A stretch of DNA of 38,166 bases from Alphaproteobacteria bacterium (GTDB taxonomy: Bacteria > Pseudomonadota > Alphaproteobacteria > Micavibrionales > Micavibrionaceae). How positions within the stretch are numbered: the stretch's first letter is position 1; each line of letters opens with the position of its first letter. Shown in pieces: positions 1 through 7,511 of this stretch. The DNA lies in NCBI GenBank assembly GCA_029880245.1, contig JAOUOR010000011.1:1-38166 (forward strand), given 5' to 3'. A program made the position numbers and the translations under genes. The notes beneath the pieces were generated by a model. The model saw nothing but the letters and a program-made list of their open reading frames with translations. It was not told the DNA's origin and searched no databases.

Positions 1-1
1 G

Positions 2-690
2 GATGATGCTTATGGCCAGCTTGGCGATGATGCGACGCTTGCCGACAAATCGACCCCTGTGATTGTGGCGGGCGGGGCGACGTGGAAGGCCGTGGCGGGG
101 GGCGGTTATCACAGCTGCGGGATCAAGTCGGATGATACGCTGTGGTGTTGGGGGCGTGATTTCTTTGGCCAGCTCGGCGACGATTTTACGTACGCCGACA
201 AATCCACCCCCGTGATTGTAGCGGACGGGGCGACATGGAAGACCGTGGCGGCGGGCAGCTCACATACCTGCGGGATCAAGTCGGATGATACGCTGTGGTG
301 TTGGGGGCGTGATTTATTTGGCCAGCTCGGCGATGGGGGGCTGGCACTTAACAAATTAACTCCCTCGCCCGTGACAGGCGGGGCGACGTGGAAGGCAGTG
401 GCGGCGGGCGGCGAACATAGCTGCGGGATCAAATCAGATGATACGCTCTGGTGCTGGGGGGCTGACAGCTACGGCCAGCTTGGCGACGACGCGACGCTGG
501 CCGCCAAATTGGCCCCTGTGATTGTGGCGGGCGGGGCGACATGGAAAACAGTGACAGGGGGCGGCGAACATAGCTGCGGGATCAAATCGGATGACACACT
601 CTGGTGCTGGGGAAGTGACATTTATGGAGGGCTTGGCGATAGTATTCCTACGGTCAAGCAACCTACACCCGTGGCTGTGGCCGAGAGTGA
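2..690 (+). repeat. Tandem 153-bp coding repeat (RCC1 units)
   Basis: The codon for the Trp of GATWK recurs at 83, 236, 389 and 542, an exact 153-bp period (51 codons), with a partial unit before the first. Blocks around GGGATCAAGTCGGATGATAC are identical or nearly so between copies at DNA level, including synonymous positions. This suggests recent duplication or gene conversion, so copy number may vary between strains. Confidence 0.9.
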
Positions 691-1489
691 CTCGTTTTTA
701 TCGTCAACGATAACTTACAAAACCTCCGGTACGACCAAGGGCGGCGCATCGCCGTGGACAGTGGGGGGGGCTTCATTTGCTATGACGACGGGAGATGCGT
801 TGATGGTCTGCATCGCCACGCTCGGCACCGTGACGGGGGTGACATGGAACGGTACGGCCTTGACGCTCAACGCCCAAAATAACGCTACAGTGCCGTATTA
901 CTCTGTTTATTCTCTGCCTAATGTGACGGGGGCCACGGGCGACCTTGTGCTGACGATGAGTGGCACCATCACAGCTGCCGTAACCGCCTATTCCGTGACA
1001 AACCTGACATCAGCGCCCTTTGACAAGCAATCGGGCACGACAGGTACTTCCACTACCCCCTCAAGCACCGCTGCCACGACGACGCAGGCAAATGAATTTC
1101 TGTTCGGCTGCATCGCCGCTAATGGTCCTGAGATTGATGGCACGTGGGACGCGCCGTTTTCCGCTGCGCCGGGAACGTCTGCCATCGCCACGAGCGGTCA
1201 GGGAGCCGCCAGCAATATTGCGGTCCGGACGGGATATGCCACAGTTACTGCAACAGGTTCTTATTTGGCTTCTATGACCGGGATCACCAGCCGTGATTGG
1301 GCGGCGGCAATCGCTACTTACAAGAATAATACAAATCCTGTTCCCTGCAGCTGCACATGGCCGGTGGGGAGTGGTACAGGCTGCACCTCCTACGGCTCCT
1401 GCTCCACAGCCGCGCAGATGAATTACGATGCCACCAACGGCATGCTCTGGTGCGATGGCACGAACTGGCGCGGGATGAAAGCGCCGTGA
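2..1489 (+). CDS. RCC1-repeat surface/secreted protein, 5' end outside window
   Basis: The reading frame is open from base 2, so the gene is cut at its 5' end and the first in-window start-like codon at 59 is not the true start. The visible part has at least four RCC1-type (beta-propeller) repeats of 51 residues, each with GATWK, HSCGIKSDDTLWCWG and FGQLGD-like blocks. A threonine/alanine-rich beta region follows (about residues 215-430 of the visible part). The protein ends in a cysteine-rich tail with YDATNGMLWCDGTNWRGM. RCC1 repeats usually serve in protein binding; the paired cysteines in every repeat suggest an extracytoplasmic location. The tail resembles short C-terminal modules I associate with exported proteins of related bacteria, but I cannot name a family. 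No signal peptide is visible because the N-terminus is missing. Substrate and role are unknown. Confidence 0.8.
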   Translation, partial: DDAYGQLGDDATLADKSTPVIVAGGATWKAVAGGGYHSCGIKSDDTLWCWGRDFFGQLGDDFTYADKSTPVIVADGATWKTVAAGSSHTCGIKSDDTLWCWGRDLFGQLGDGGLALNKLTPSPVTGGATWKAVAAGGEHSCGIKSDDTLWCWGADSYGQLGDDATLAAKLAPVIVAGGATWKTVTGGGEHSCGIKSDDTLWCWGSDIYGGLGDSIPTVKQPTPVAVAESDSFLSSTITYKTSGTTKGGASPWTVGGASFAMTTGDALMVCIATLGTVTGVTWNGTALTLNAQNNATVPYYSVYSLPNVTGATGDLVLTMSGTITAAVTAYSVTNLTSAPFDKQSGTTGTSTTPSSTAATTTQANEFLFGCIAANGPEIDGTWDAPFSAAPGTSAIATSGQGAASNIAVRTGYATVTATGSYLASMTGITSRDWAAAIATYKNNTNPVPCSCTWPVGSGTGCTSYGSCSTAAQMNYDATNGMLWCDGTNWRGMKAP

Positions 1490-1501
1490 TTTTTTCTGAG
1501 A

Positions 1502-2476
1502 CTATAAGCTAGCGCTGCGCAATCTGTTCCAAAGATAAGGCGGTGTGCCGATTCTGATATCCTGCACATTGGTATTATCGCACACGCCGTAAAGGGAGTC
1601 ATGCGCGGCTATTTTTTCCTGCACATGCGGGCTTTGGATTGAAGAATAGCGCTCATCCGCCCAATCCAGATGCGTAAGATAAGCCGGAATTTTCTTCTTC
1701 GGGATTTTAATGAGCACCATCGGCAGCTCCAGCTTTCTAAGGGCTTTCCCGATCTCTCTTTCTGATATATCCGGTGCATTTTTCCGGTATTTTTCTGTCA
1801 TATCACTATAAATCTCCGCAGCGTGTTTTTCGTAGAAGCTGCGGTGTTTTCCCTCATACCAGGTGTTGAAGATATTGGCAGAGGCCTTTTCAAACATCGT
1901 TCCCCGCTCCATATCCTTTTCAAATTCTCTGGCCAGTTCCCGCCAATCGGCGCTCGCCATTGCCCCGTTCCACGGGCTGCTTACGCCTTTTTCCTTTAAG
2001 CGCCATGATGCGCCTATGGCTTCTACTTCCGCCCAAGCCTCACAGAAGAGAAAGGCGCTTACGAAGCTTTGCATGTCCAGATGAACGGGATAAACTCCGC
2101 GCTCGGCAATCGGAATCAGATACAAACCGAGCATGTCCTGATAGAAATGGATGATCTCGTGCAAAAGGCTGTGGGTGTTTACATCCTGCCCCAGACTTGC
2201 GCAAAGGTGAAAGCGTGCTATGGGGGCATTTTCGCTTCCCAAAGCCTGCACAAATCCATCGGCAAAGGCTTGTTGTTTTTCAGGGCTATCCAGTTTTTCA
2301 GTGGCTATGCTGTGCGGGATATAAAGCCCGACATTGCCAAAGAAGGGGAAATGCATTTCATAACCGAAATCGGCAAGGCTATAGAGGATATCCTCGAAAT
2401 ACGGGTCCTGCCTGATCGTTTCAAACAGCAGAGCTGTCTTCTCTTTTCTGGATTTGAAAAGGTAAGGCCATGACAT
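1502..2476 (-). CDS. Putative zinc metallopeptidase-like protein with HEXXH motif
   Basis: This 324-residue protein has no signal peptide or membrane segment. The sequence shows HEIIH at residues 106-110 and, about 40 residues later, EAWAEVEA (Glu146, Glu150, Glu152). That is the layout of gluzincin-like zinc peptidases: HEXXH plus a downstream Glu in a helix. It resembles uncharacterised alphaproteobacterial families annotated as putative metallopeptidases (perhaps DUF6782), but I cannot confirm the family. It begins 11 bases after the lipoprotein gene on the same strand, so it is probably the last gene of the ilvB-ilvN transcript. It converges on the RCC1 gene with a 12-base gap. Activity and substrate are inferred only from the motif. 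Confidence 0.65.
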   Translation of the reverse strand: MSWPYLFKSRKEKTALLFETIRQDPYFEDILYSLADFGYEMHFPFFGNVGLYIPHSIATEKLDSPEKQQAFADGFVQALGSENAPIARFHLCASLGQDVNTHSLLHEIIHFYQDMLGLYLIPIAERGVYPVHLDMQSFVSAFLFCEAWAEVEAIGASWRLKEKGVSSPWNGAMASADWRELAREFEKDMERGTMFEKASANIFNTWYEGKHRSFYEKHAAEIYSDMTEKYRKNAPDISEREIGKALRKLELPMVLIKIPKKKIPAYLTHLDWADERYSSIQSPHVQEKIAAHDSLYGVCDNTNVQDIRIGTPPYLWNRLRSASL

Positions 2477-2487
2477 GCTATAGCGGC

Positions 2488-2916
2488 CTAGTCATAGAGA
2501 ACGCTTTTTACTGCTCTTTCCAATTGTATCTGAATTTCCGGCCCGCCTAGAATTTGTCCATTATCCAAACCGAAAACCTGACCGTCTACTTCGATCCGGT
2601 ACAAGTTAGCATCGAAAGAAGAATTAAACATGCCAAAGCTTTCAATAAAAGTACAATTATAGTCCTTATTAACATCCAGCCAAGAATCGCTCTCGGTTAC
2701 GGAAACCGTGACATCACGATAGCCATTCCCTAACTTCTTTGATACTCTGGAATTGACTTTGTTGACAGATTTAACTGTAAAGCCATCATTTCTAAAAATA
2801 CTTGCTGCGGCTTCGCATGCCCTGCCCATTTTTTTATCGGCTTCTTCCCGCGTGACGCATCCCGTCAGAAGTGTTAAACAGATGGCCAGGCTACACAGTC
2901 TTAGATTAGCTTTCAT
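2488..2916 (-). CDS. Small predicted lipoprotein
   Basis: The 142-residue protein starts with a basic N-terminus and a hydrophobic stretch ending in LLTGC, a lipobox with Cys20 as the predicted lipidated residue. The mature part is short and mostly polar, with no family I recognise. The ATG lies one base after the ilvN stop, and its ribosome binding site (AGGAGC) is inside the end of ilvN, so translational coupling to ilvN is likely. A metallopeptidase-like gene follows after 11 bases. Placing an envelope lipoprotein in a branched-chain amino-acid operon is odd; a functional link is not shown by the sequence. Confidence 0.7.
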   Translation of the reverse strand: MKANLRLCSLAICLTLLTGCVTREEADKKMGRACEAAASIFRNDGFTVKSVNKVNSRVSKKLGNGYRDVTVSVTESDSWLDVNKDYNCTFIESFGMFNSSFDANLYRIEVDGQVFGLDNGQILGGPEIQIQLERAVKSVLYD

Positions 2917-2917
2917 G

Positions 2918-3490
2918 TTATGCTCCTATGGGGTTTTTCCCTCGTGAAATTGCTGCCACGCCGGTCCGGCTGACATCGACCAGACCAAGCGGACGCATCA
3001 GATCGATAAAGGCGTTGACCTTTTCCGACGTTCCCGTGATTTCAAAGACAAAGGATTCCAATGTGCTATCCACGGCGCGGGCCCGAAAAATATCGGCGCA
3101 CCGTAAAGCTTCAATGCGTTTTTCCCCTGTGCAGTTAACTTTAACCAGCGCCAGCTCCCGCTCCACATAAGCGGTTTCAATTGTTAAATCGGAAACCTCC
3201 AGAACCGGCACAAGGCGATCTAGCTGCGCTTTGATCTGATTGATAACGACCGGCGTTCCGGTGGAAACTATTGTGATGCGTGATAAATGCTGGTCCTGAT
3301 CGGTTTCCGCCACGGTCAAGCTCTCGATATTGTACCCCCGCCCTGAGAATAATCCGATCACACGCGCCAAAACGCCCGGCTCGTTATTCACCAGTATCGC
3401 CAGAATATGTGTCTCTTCTTCTTCCTGAATGGGCGCTGGCGCATAAACGCTCACGCTCTTGGTTCTTTTTTGTCTTTTCGGTTCGGTCAT
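2918..3490 (-). CDS. ilvN: Acetolactate synthase small (regulatory) subunit
   Basis: The 190-residue protein is the regulatory subunit of acetohydroxyacid synthase, the first common enzyme of valine, leucine and isoleucine synthesis. Residues about 26-100 form an ACT domain with HILAILVNNEPGVLARVIGL and GRGYNIESL, the usual valine-sensing fold; the second half is the typical IlvN/IlvH C-terminal domain. It follows ilvB by 102 bases on the same strand and overlaps the regulatory region of the next lipoprotein gene. The length fits the IlvH type (about 160-190 residues). In this family the small subunit raises activity of the large one and gives feedback inhibition by valine. Confidence 0.95.
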   Translation of the reverse strand: MTEPKRQKRTKSVSVYAPAPIQEEEETHILAILVNNEPGVLARVIGLFSGRGYNIESLTVAETDQDQHLSRITIVSTGTPVVINQIKAQLDRLVPVLEVSDLTIETAYVERELALVKVNCTGEKRIEALRCADIFRARAVDSTLESFVFEITGTSEKVNAFIDLMRPLGLVDVSRTGVAAISRGKNPIGA

Positions 3491-3592
3491 TTATTGTTCT
3501 TACCTAAAAATAATGTCTTATTCTTTTGTCCTATATCTGGCCCGCGCAATCAAGTCTTTGTTTGGAGTTCTACAATCAAGTTGCGCGCTTCG

Positions 3593-5404
3593 TCAAACCA
3601 AGCTCTTATCGAACTTATCCGCATCAGGCGATAAGATCATCTCGTTATGGGCTTTGCCGGAGGGGATCATCGGGAAGCAATTTTCCTTCTGATCGACGCG
3701 AACATCCACAATCGTCACACAATCGGTTTTCAGCATCTTCTGTATGACATCATCCAATTCATCCGGTGTGTTTGCAATAAAACCTTTGCCACCATAAGCT
3801 TCGGCCAGCTTGACAAAATCCGGCAGACTTTCGGTATAGCTTTCGGAATATCGCTCTCCGTGAAGTAATTCCTGCCACTGGCGGACCATACCCATCCATT
3901 GATTGTTCAGGATAAATATTTTCACCGGAAGGTGGTATTGTACAGCTGTGCTCATTTCCTGAATATTCATCAGGATCGAAGCCTCACCGGCGACATCCAC
4001 CACAAGCGCGTCGGGATGCGCCATTTGAGTTCCGATTGCCGCAGGCAGGCCGTAACCCATCGTACCAAGCCCCCCCGACGTCATCCAGCGATTCGGCTTG
4101 TTAAAGGACAAAAACTGCGCCGCCCACATCTGGTGCTGCCCTACTTCCGTGGTGATAAAAACCTCGCGCTTGTCCTTTTCCATGAAATAACGAAGGCGCT
4201 CTAGAGCATATTGCGGCTTTATAATTTTCTTGTCTTTCTTATAAGCCAAGCAATTTTTAGCGCGCCAGTGATCTATCTTGTCCCACCATTTGGTCAATGC
4301 TTTTTGATCGGCCTTGTAACCCTTTTTGCGCCAGACTTCCAGCATTGCCTTAAGTGCCCGCTCGGCATCTGCAACGATTGGTAAATCCACCACCACATTT
4401 TTATTAATCGAACTCGCATCAATATCCACGTGAATTTTCTTGGAATCAGGAGAAAATTTATCAATGCGCCCTGTCACGCGGTCATCAAAACGCGCACCGA
4501 TATTGATCATTACATCACAATCATGCATCGCCCAATTCGCCTCATACGTGCCGTGCATCCCCAACATCCCAAGCCACTGCTTATCATCAGCCGGATAAGC
4601 TCCAAGACCCATTAGGGTGCTCGTGATTGGAAATCCTGTTTCCCGCACCAATTCACGCAAAGCTGCGCTTCCTCCCGGGCCTGTGTTAATAACCCCGCCG
4701 CCCGTATAAAATACCGGATTTTTGGCCTCGGCCATCATTTCAACGGCCAGTTCAATCGCTTCCATATCCGGATCAATCGGCGGCTGATAATGTGTATGCA
4801 TAACCGCTTTTTCTTTTTTCGTATAAGAGCCCTTGGCAAATTGGATATCTTTTGGGATATCAATGACAACCGGACCAGGGCGGCCGGAGCGCGCAATATG
4901 AAAAGCCTCATGGACGGCGCTGGCAAGATCATTCGGATCTTTAACCAGATAATTATGTTTGGTACAGGGCCGTGTAATTCCTACTGTATCGGCTTCTTGA
5001 AACGCATCTGTTCCAATCAGAAAGGTGGGAACCTGCCCCGTGATACAAACAACGGGAATTGAATCCAGCAAAGCATCTGTCAGACCTGTCACAGCATTTG
5101 TGGCACCAGGGCCGGACGTTACAAGAGCGCAGCCCACTTTTCCGGTTGAGCGTGCATACCCTTCTGCAGCGTGCAAAGCCCCGCCTTCTTGGCGAACCAA
5201 GACATGTTTGATTTTATCCTGTTTGAAAATTTCATCGTAAATAGGAAGAACCGCGCCGCCAGGATAACCGAAAATTGTATCCACACCTTGCTCGATCAGG
5301 GCTTCAATTATGATCTCTGCGCCCGTCATTTCCTTTGCTTTTTTATTTACCTCTATCGAAGCAATCTTATCGTCTTCTTCTTTTTTTGTTTTTGTATTCG
5401 TCAT
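3593..5404 (-). CDS. ilvB: Acetolactate synthase large (catalytic) subunit
   Basis: This 603-residue ThDP-dependent enzyme joins two pyruvates to acetolactate, or pyruvate and 2-oxobutyrate to acetohydroxybutyrate. It has the N-terminal ThDP-binding region with FGYPGGAVLPIYDE and catalytic Glu73 in RQEGGA, a central domain, and a C-terminal domain with MTSGGLGTMGYGLPAAIG and ILNNQWMGMVRQWQ. The metal-binding motif reads GEAS (Glu474) where GDAS/GDGS is usual. The first 25 residues are a lysine/glutamate-rich extension ahead of the conserved TGAEIIIEAL. The start has a good site (AAAGGA, 6 bases). Expression is probably set by the attenuator at 5491-5621. The symbol could equally be ilvI or ilvG. 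Confidence 0.95.
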   Translation of the reverse strand: MTNTKTKKEEDDKIASIEVNKKAKEMTGAEIIIEALIEQGVDTIFGYPGGAVLPIYDEIFKQDKIKHVLVRQEGGALHAAEGYARSTGKVGCALVTSGPGATNAVTGLTDALLDSIPVVCITGQVPTFLIGTDAFQEADTVGITRPCTKHNYLVKDPNDLASAVHEAFHIARSGRPGPVVIDIPKDIQFAKGSYTKKEKAVMHTHYQPPIDPDMEAIELAVEMMAEAKNPVFYTGGGVINTGPGGSAALRELVRETGFPITSTLMGLGAYPADDKQWLGMLGMHGTYEANWAMHDCDVMINIGARFDDRVTGRIDKFSPDSKKIHVDIDASSINKNVVVDLPIVADAERALKAMLEVWRKKGYKADQKALTKWWDKIDHWRAKNCLAYKKDKKIIKPQYALERLRYFMEKDKREVFITTEVGQHQMWAAQFLSFNKPNRWMTSGGLGTMGYGLPAAIGTQMAHPDALVVDVAGEASILMNIQEMSTAVQYHLPVKIFILNNQWMGMVRQWQELLHGERYSESYTESLPDFVKLAEAYGGKGFIANTPDELDDVIQKMLKTDCVTIVDVRVDQKENCFPMIPSGKAHNEMILSPDADKFDKSLV

Positions 5405-5490
5405 TTTTTATCCTTTATGCCTCGCCTTCGCGTTTCGTAAATTATCCTATTTTGTGTACAATGTTTAGCCTTAATGCCAAAAAACTGCAT

Positions 5491-5515
5491 AAAAAAACGC
5501 CCCTTTTTGGGGGCG
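5491..5515 (-). terminator. Rho-independent terminator of the ilv attenuator
   Basis: On the minus strand CGCCCC (5515-5510) pairs with GGGGCG (5503-5498) around an A-rich loop, followed by seven T (5497-5491). It lies between the leader peptide and ilvB, about 86 bases before the ilvB start. Confidence 0.85.
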
Positions 5516-5557
5516 CTGCGCTTTTTGGTTTTATGCCGTTACCTCAAGCGTGCGCCC
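5491..5557 (-). promoter_or_regulatory. ilvB transcription attenuator: alternative antiterminator and terminator
   Basis: Read on the minus strand, GGGCGC (5557-5552) plus GCTT (5549-5546), inside the last leader codons, can pair with AAGC (5523-5520) plus GCGCCC (5516-5511). The second arm overlaps the 5' arm of the terminator (5515-5509), so the two structures exclude each other. A ribosome at the leader stop would mask the first arm and let the terminator form. A ribosome stalled in the Val/Leu run (5594-5565) would leave it free and allow read-through into ilvB. Confidence 0.75.
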
Positions 5558-5621
5558 TCCCGTTGAGTACGAGAGCCACAAGCACGACAAGCACAGCGTT
5601 AATATATGAGTTATTAATCAT
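5544..5621 (-). CDS. ilvL: ilv operon leader peptide (attenuation)
   Basis: A 25-codon ORF with residues 10-19 reading VLVVLVALVL. Eleven of 25 residues are branched-chain: five Val, four Leu and two Ile. It stops at 5544, ahead of a terminator hairpin and ilvB on the same strand. This is the layout of leader peptides whose translation senses charged tRNA-Val/Leu/Ile. The start has no clear ribosome binding site. A weak -10-like TAAAGT at 5633-5628 lies only 7 bases before the ATG, so a leaderless start is possible. An in-frame stop at 5633-5631 rules out a longer form. Confidence 0.8.
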   Translation of the reverse strand: MINNSYINAVLVVLVALVLNGRAHA

Positions 5622-5669
5622 ATTATGACTTTATGTGGAATTTTTTCTTTATGCAAGAAAAAATATTTT

Positions 5670-5735
5670 CCCCTCACCCAGATGCTTACGCATCTTTCCC
5701 TCTCCCCACTGGGGAGAGGGATTGAGGGAGAGGGG
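5670..5735. repeat. Pyrimidine/purine-rich palindromic repeat (type C)
   Basis: The element contains CCCTCTCCCC (5698-5707), loop ACT, then GGGGAGAGGG (5711-5720), a 10-bp perfect stem, preceded by the smaller hairpin GATGC-TTAC-GCATC. The same 10-bp stem recurs at 22570-22592 and the flanks are of the same style. It sits between the end of miaA and the ilv promoter region. It could act as a transcript end structure for miaA, but no T-run follows. Confidence 0.7.
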
Positions 5736-5738
5736 TCG

Positions 5739-6620
5739 CTAATACTGATTCCGGAACCATGTGATTTGCTGTTTGGCATATTGGCGGGTACGGGCTTGTG
5801 CCTGCTCTATTGCCTCATCTTTGGAGAGTTTTCCCCTAATATACGCCACGAGCTGCGGATAGCCCAAAGCCTTGAGGAGCGGTACATTATGATGGACTTC
5901 ACCCTCTTCTACGCGTTTATTAAAAGCCTCGACTTCCTCCAAAGCACCATTTTCCAGCATCATCAGAAAACGGCTATTACAGCGTTCATGCAATACGGAA
6001 CGCTCCGGAATAATTAGCTCCTTTTCGAAATGCCAGTTTTCCGGCGGAGCGATGCGCTCTTTTTCCTGCCATACTGACAAGGACATGCCTGTGGTTTCCA
6101 GAACCTCCCAAGCCCGCATCAGCCGCGCTGTGTGAAAGGGATGAAAGCGCTCCGCCATTTCGGGATCGCGTTTATGCAGCGCTTCATAAAAGGCTGGATT
6201 GCCTAGCTTTTTTTGCATGGCTACGGTGGCATCACGTATCTCTTGCGGAATGTCGGGCATGGGCGATAGCCCCTCGATCAGGGCTTTAATATAAAGCCCG
6301 GATCCACCAACGATAATCGGGGTTTTACCCTGCTCAAGCACTTTATGGATGAGCGGCTCGACAATCTCACGCCAATTTCCAGCTGAACACGTCTCGTTAG
6401 GGTGTAAATGGCTATAGAGTTCGTGTGGCGCTGCGCTTAAATCTTCTTCGGAGGGCTGCGCGGTAAGCTTCGGCAGTCCCTCATAGATTTGCATGGAATC
6501 ACAATTGATCACCACACCGTTTTTTTCGAGCGCCAGTTCAAGCGCGCGCGCAGACTTCCCGCTTGCCGTCGGTCCGCCAATAATATAGATGGTATGTGTA
6601 TCTTGTTGCCTATCAACCAT
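5739..6620 (-). CDS. miaA: tRNA dimethylallyltransferase
   Basis: This 293-residue enzyme adds an isopentenyl group from DMAPP to A37 of tRNAs that read UNN codons. Residues 11-20 hold the P-loop GGPTASGKSA; DSMQIYEGLPKLTAQP (about 41-56) is the substrate-binding motif with the conserved Asp and Thr. IIVGGSGLYIKALIEG and the C-terminal ARTRQYAKQQITWFRNQ are also family hallmarks. The length matches the family (about 300). It is transcribed divergently from the permease gene with only 18 bases between start codons, so each promoter must lie at least partly inside the other gene. Confidence 0.95.
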   Translation of the reverse strand: MVDRQQDTHTIYIIGGPTASGKSARALELALEKNGVVINCDSMQIYEGLPKLTAQPSEEDLSAAPHELYSHLHPNETCSAGNWREIVEPLIHKVLEQGKTPIIVGGSGLYIKALIEGLSPMPDIPQEIRDATVAMQKKLGNPAFYEALHKRDPEMAERFHPFHTARLMRAWEVLETTGMSLSVWQEKERIAPPENWHFEKELIIPERSVLHERCNSRFLMMLENGALEEVEAFNKRVEEGEVHHNVPLLKALGYPQLVAYIRGKLSKDEAIEQAQARTRQYAKQQITWFRNQY

Positions 6621-6638
6621 AATGGAACGCCTTATCCC

Positions 6639-7511
6639 ATGTCACAGCCAAATACGCAAGATAATCTGAAAGCCATTATACTGGCAGTTCTAGCCTTTGC
6701 CGCCTTTTCGTGCAGTGATGCTTTGCGTAAATTACAATCCATGGATTACGCAATTACCGATATTTTATTCTGGCAGGCCCTTTTCGGCATGGGCTTGATT
6801 ATAACATTCTCGCCCCTATTGGGCGGAATCAAAGCCTTGTGGAAAACCGAGAACCAGAAATGGCATATGGCGCGCGGCGCAATGATGGGTTTGAATACAT
6901 GTTTATCTCTCAACGCGTTATCTCTCTTGCCGATGGTTGATTCATACACGATTTTCTTTTTATCGCCTTTTATAACCTGCTTGCTGTTTATTATGCTCTT
7001 TGGTGAAACAATCGGTCTTTACAGATGGCTTTCCATTTTCGTTGGGTTTGCAGGAGTTGTTATTGCCTTTCGTCCCGGCTTTGAAACCTTAGGATACGCG
7101 CATCTTCTGGCGCTATCATCCTGTTTTACTTTTGCATTTTCCAATATTTTTGCCCGTTATGCAGGACGCGGTAGTGCCAAGATATCCTTCGGGTTCTGGC
7201 CATTATTCTTTGTCGCCATTGGTGTTTTCACTGTAACTGGCGGACAGATCGAATATTATAATATGCAGTTTTTAATGGCGGGTTTAGCCATAGGGTTTTT
7301 CTACGGCACGGCTCTGATTATGATCGCCTCCAGCTTCACACTGGCCGATGCGTCCATCATTTCACCATTTCAATACACACAGCTTATCTTCGCTCTTGGT
7401 TTTGGATATTTTCTCTTTGGTGATATCCCCGATGCCTTAAAAATAACCGGAGCGCTTATTATATCGGCTTCGGGCATATTCTTTTTCTACAGGCAAAAAA
7501 CTGCCCGATAA
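6639..7511 (+). CDS. EamA/DMT-family transporter
   Basis: The 290-residue protein has about ten hydrophobic segments with the internal duplication of the drug/metabolite transporter superfamily (EamA domains). LFGETIGLYRWLSIFVGFAG is at the end of the first half and LFGDIPDALKITGALIIS at the end of the second. It is predicted to sit in the inner membrane and move a small metabolite; the substrate cannot be read from sequence. I chose the ATG at 6639 because upstream in-frame codons run back through miaA and the product then starts just before the first helix. It meets degP tail to tail with no gap: its stop ends at 7511 and the degP stop begins at 7512. Confidence 0.85.
   Translation: MSQPNTQDNLKAIILAVLAFAAFSCSDALRKLQSMDYAITDILFWQALFGMGLIITFSPLLGGIKALWKTENQKWHMARGAMMGLNTCLSLNALSLLPMVDSYTIFFLSPFITCLLFIMLFGETIGLYRWLSIFVGFAGVVIAFRPGFETLGYAHLLALSSCFTFAFSNIFARYAGRGSAKISFGFWPLFFVAIGVFTVTGGQIEYYNMQFLMAGLAIGFFYGTALIMIASSFTLADASIISPFQYTQLIFALGFGYFLFGDIPDALKITGALIISASGIFFFYRQKTAR

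Noticed and set aside
109-661. Minus-strand ORFs opposite the RCC1 repeats
   Set aside because: They are antisense shadows of the 153-bp repeats, with low-complexity Pro/Ser-rich products.
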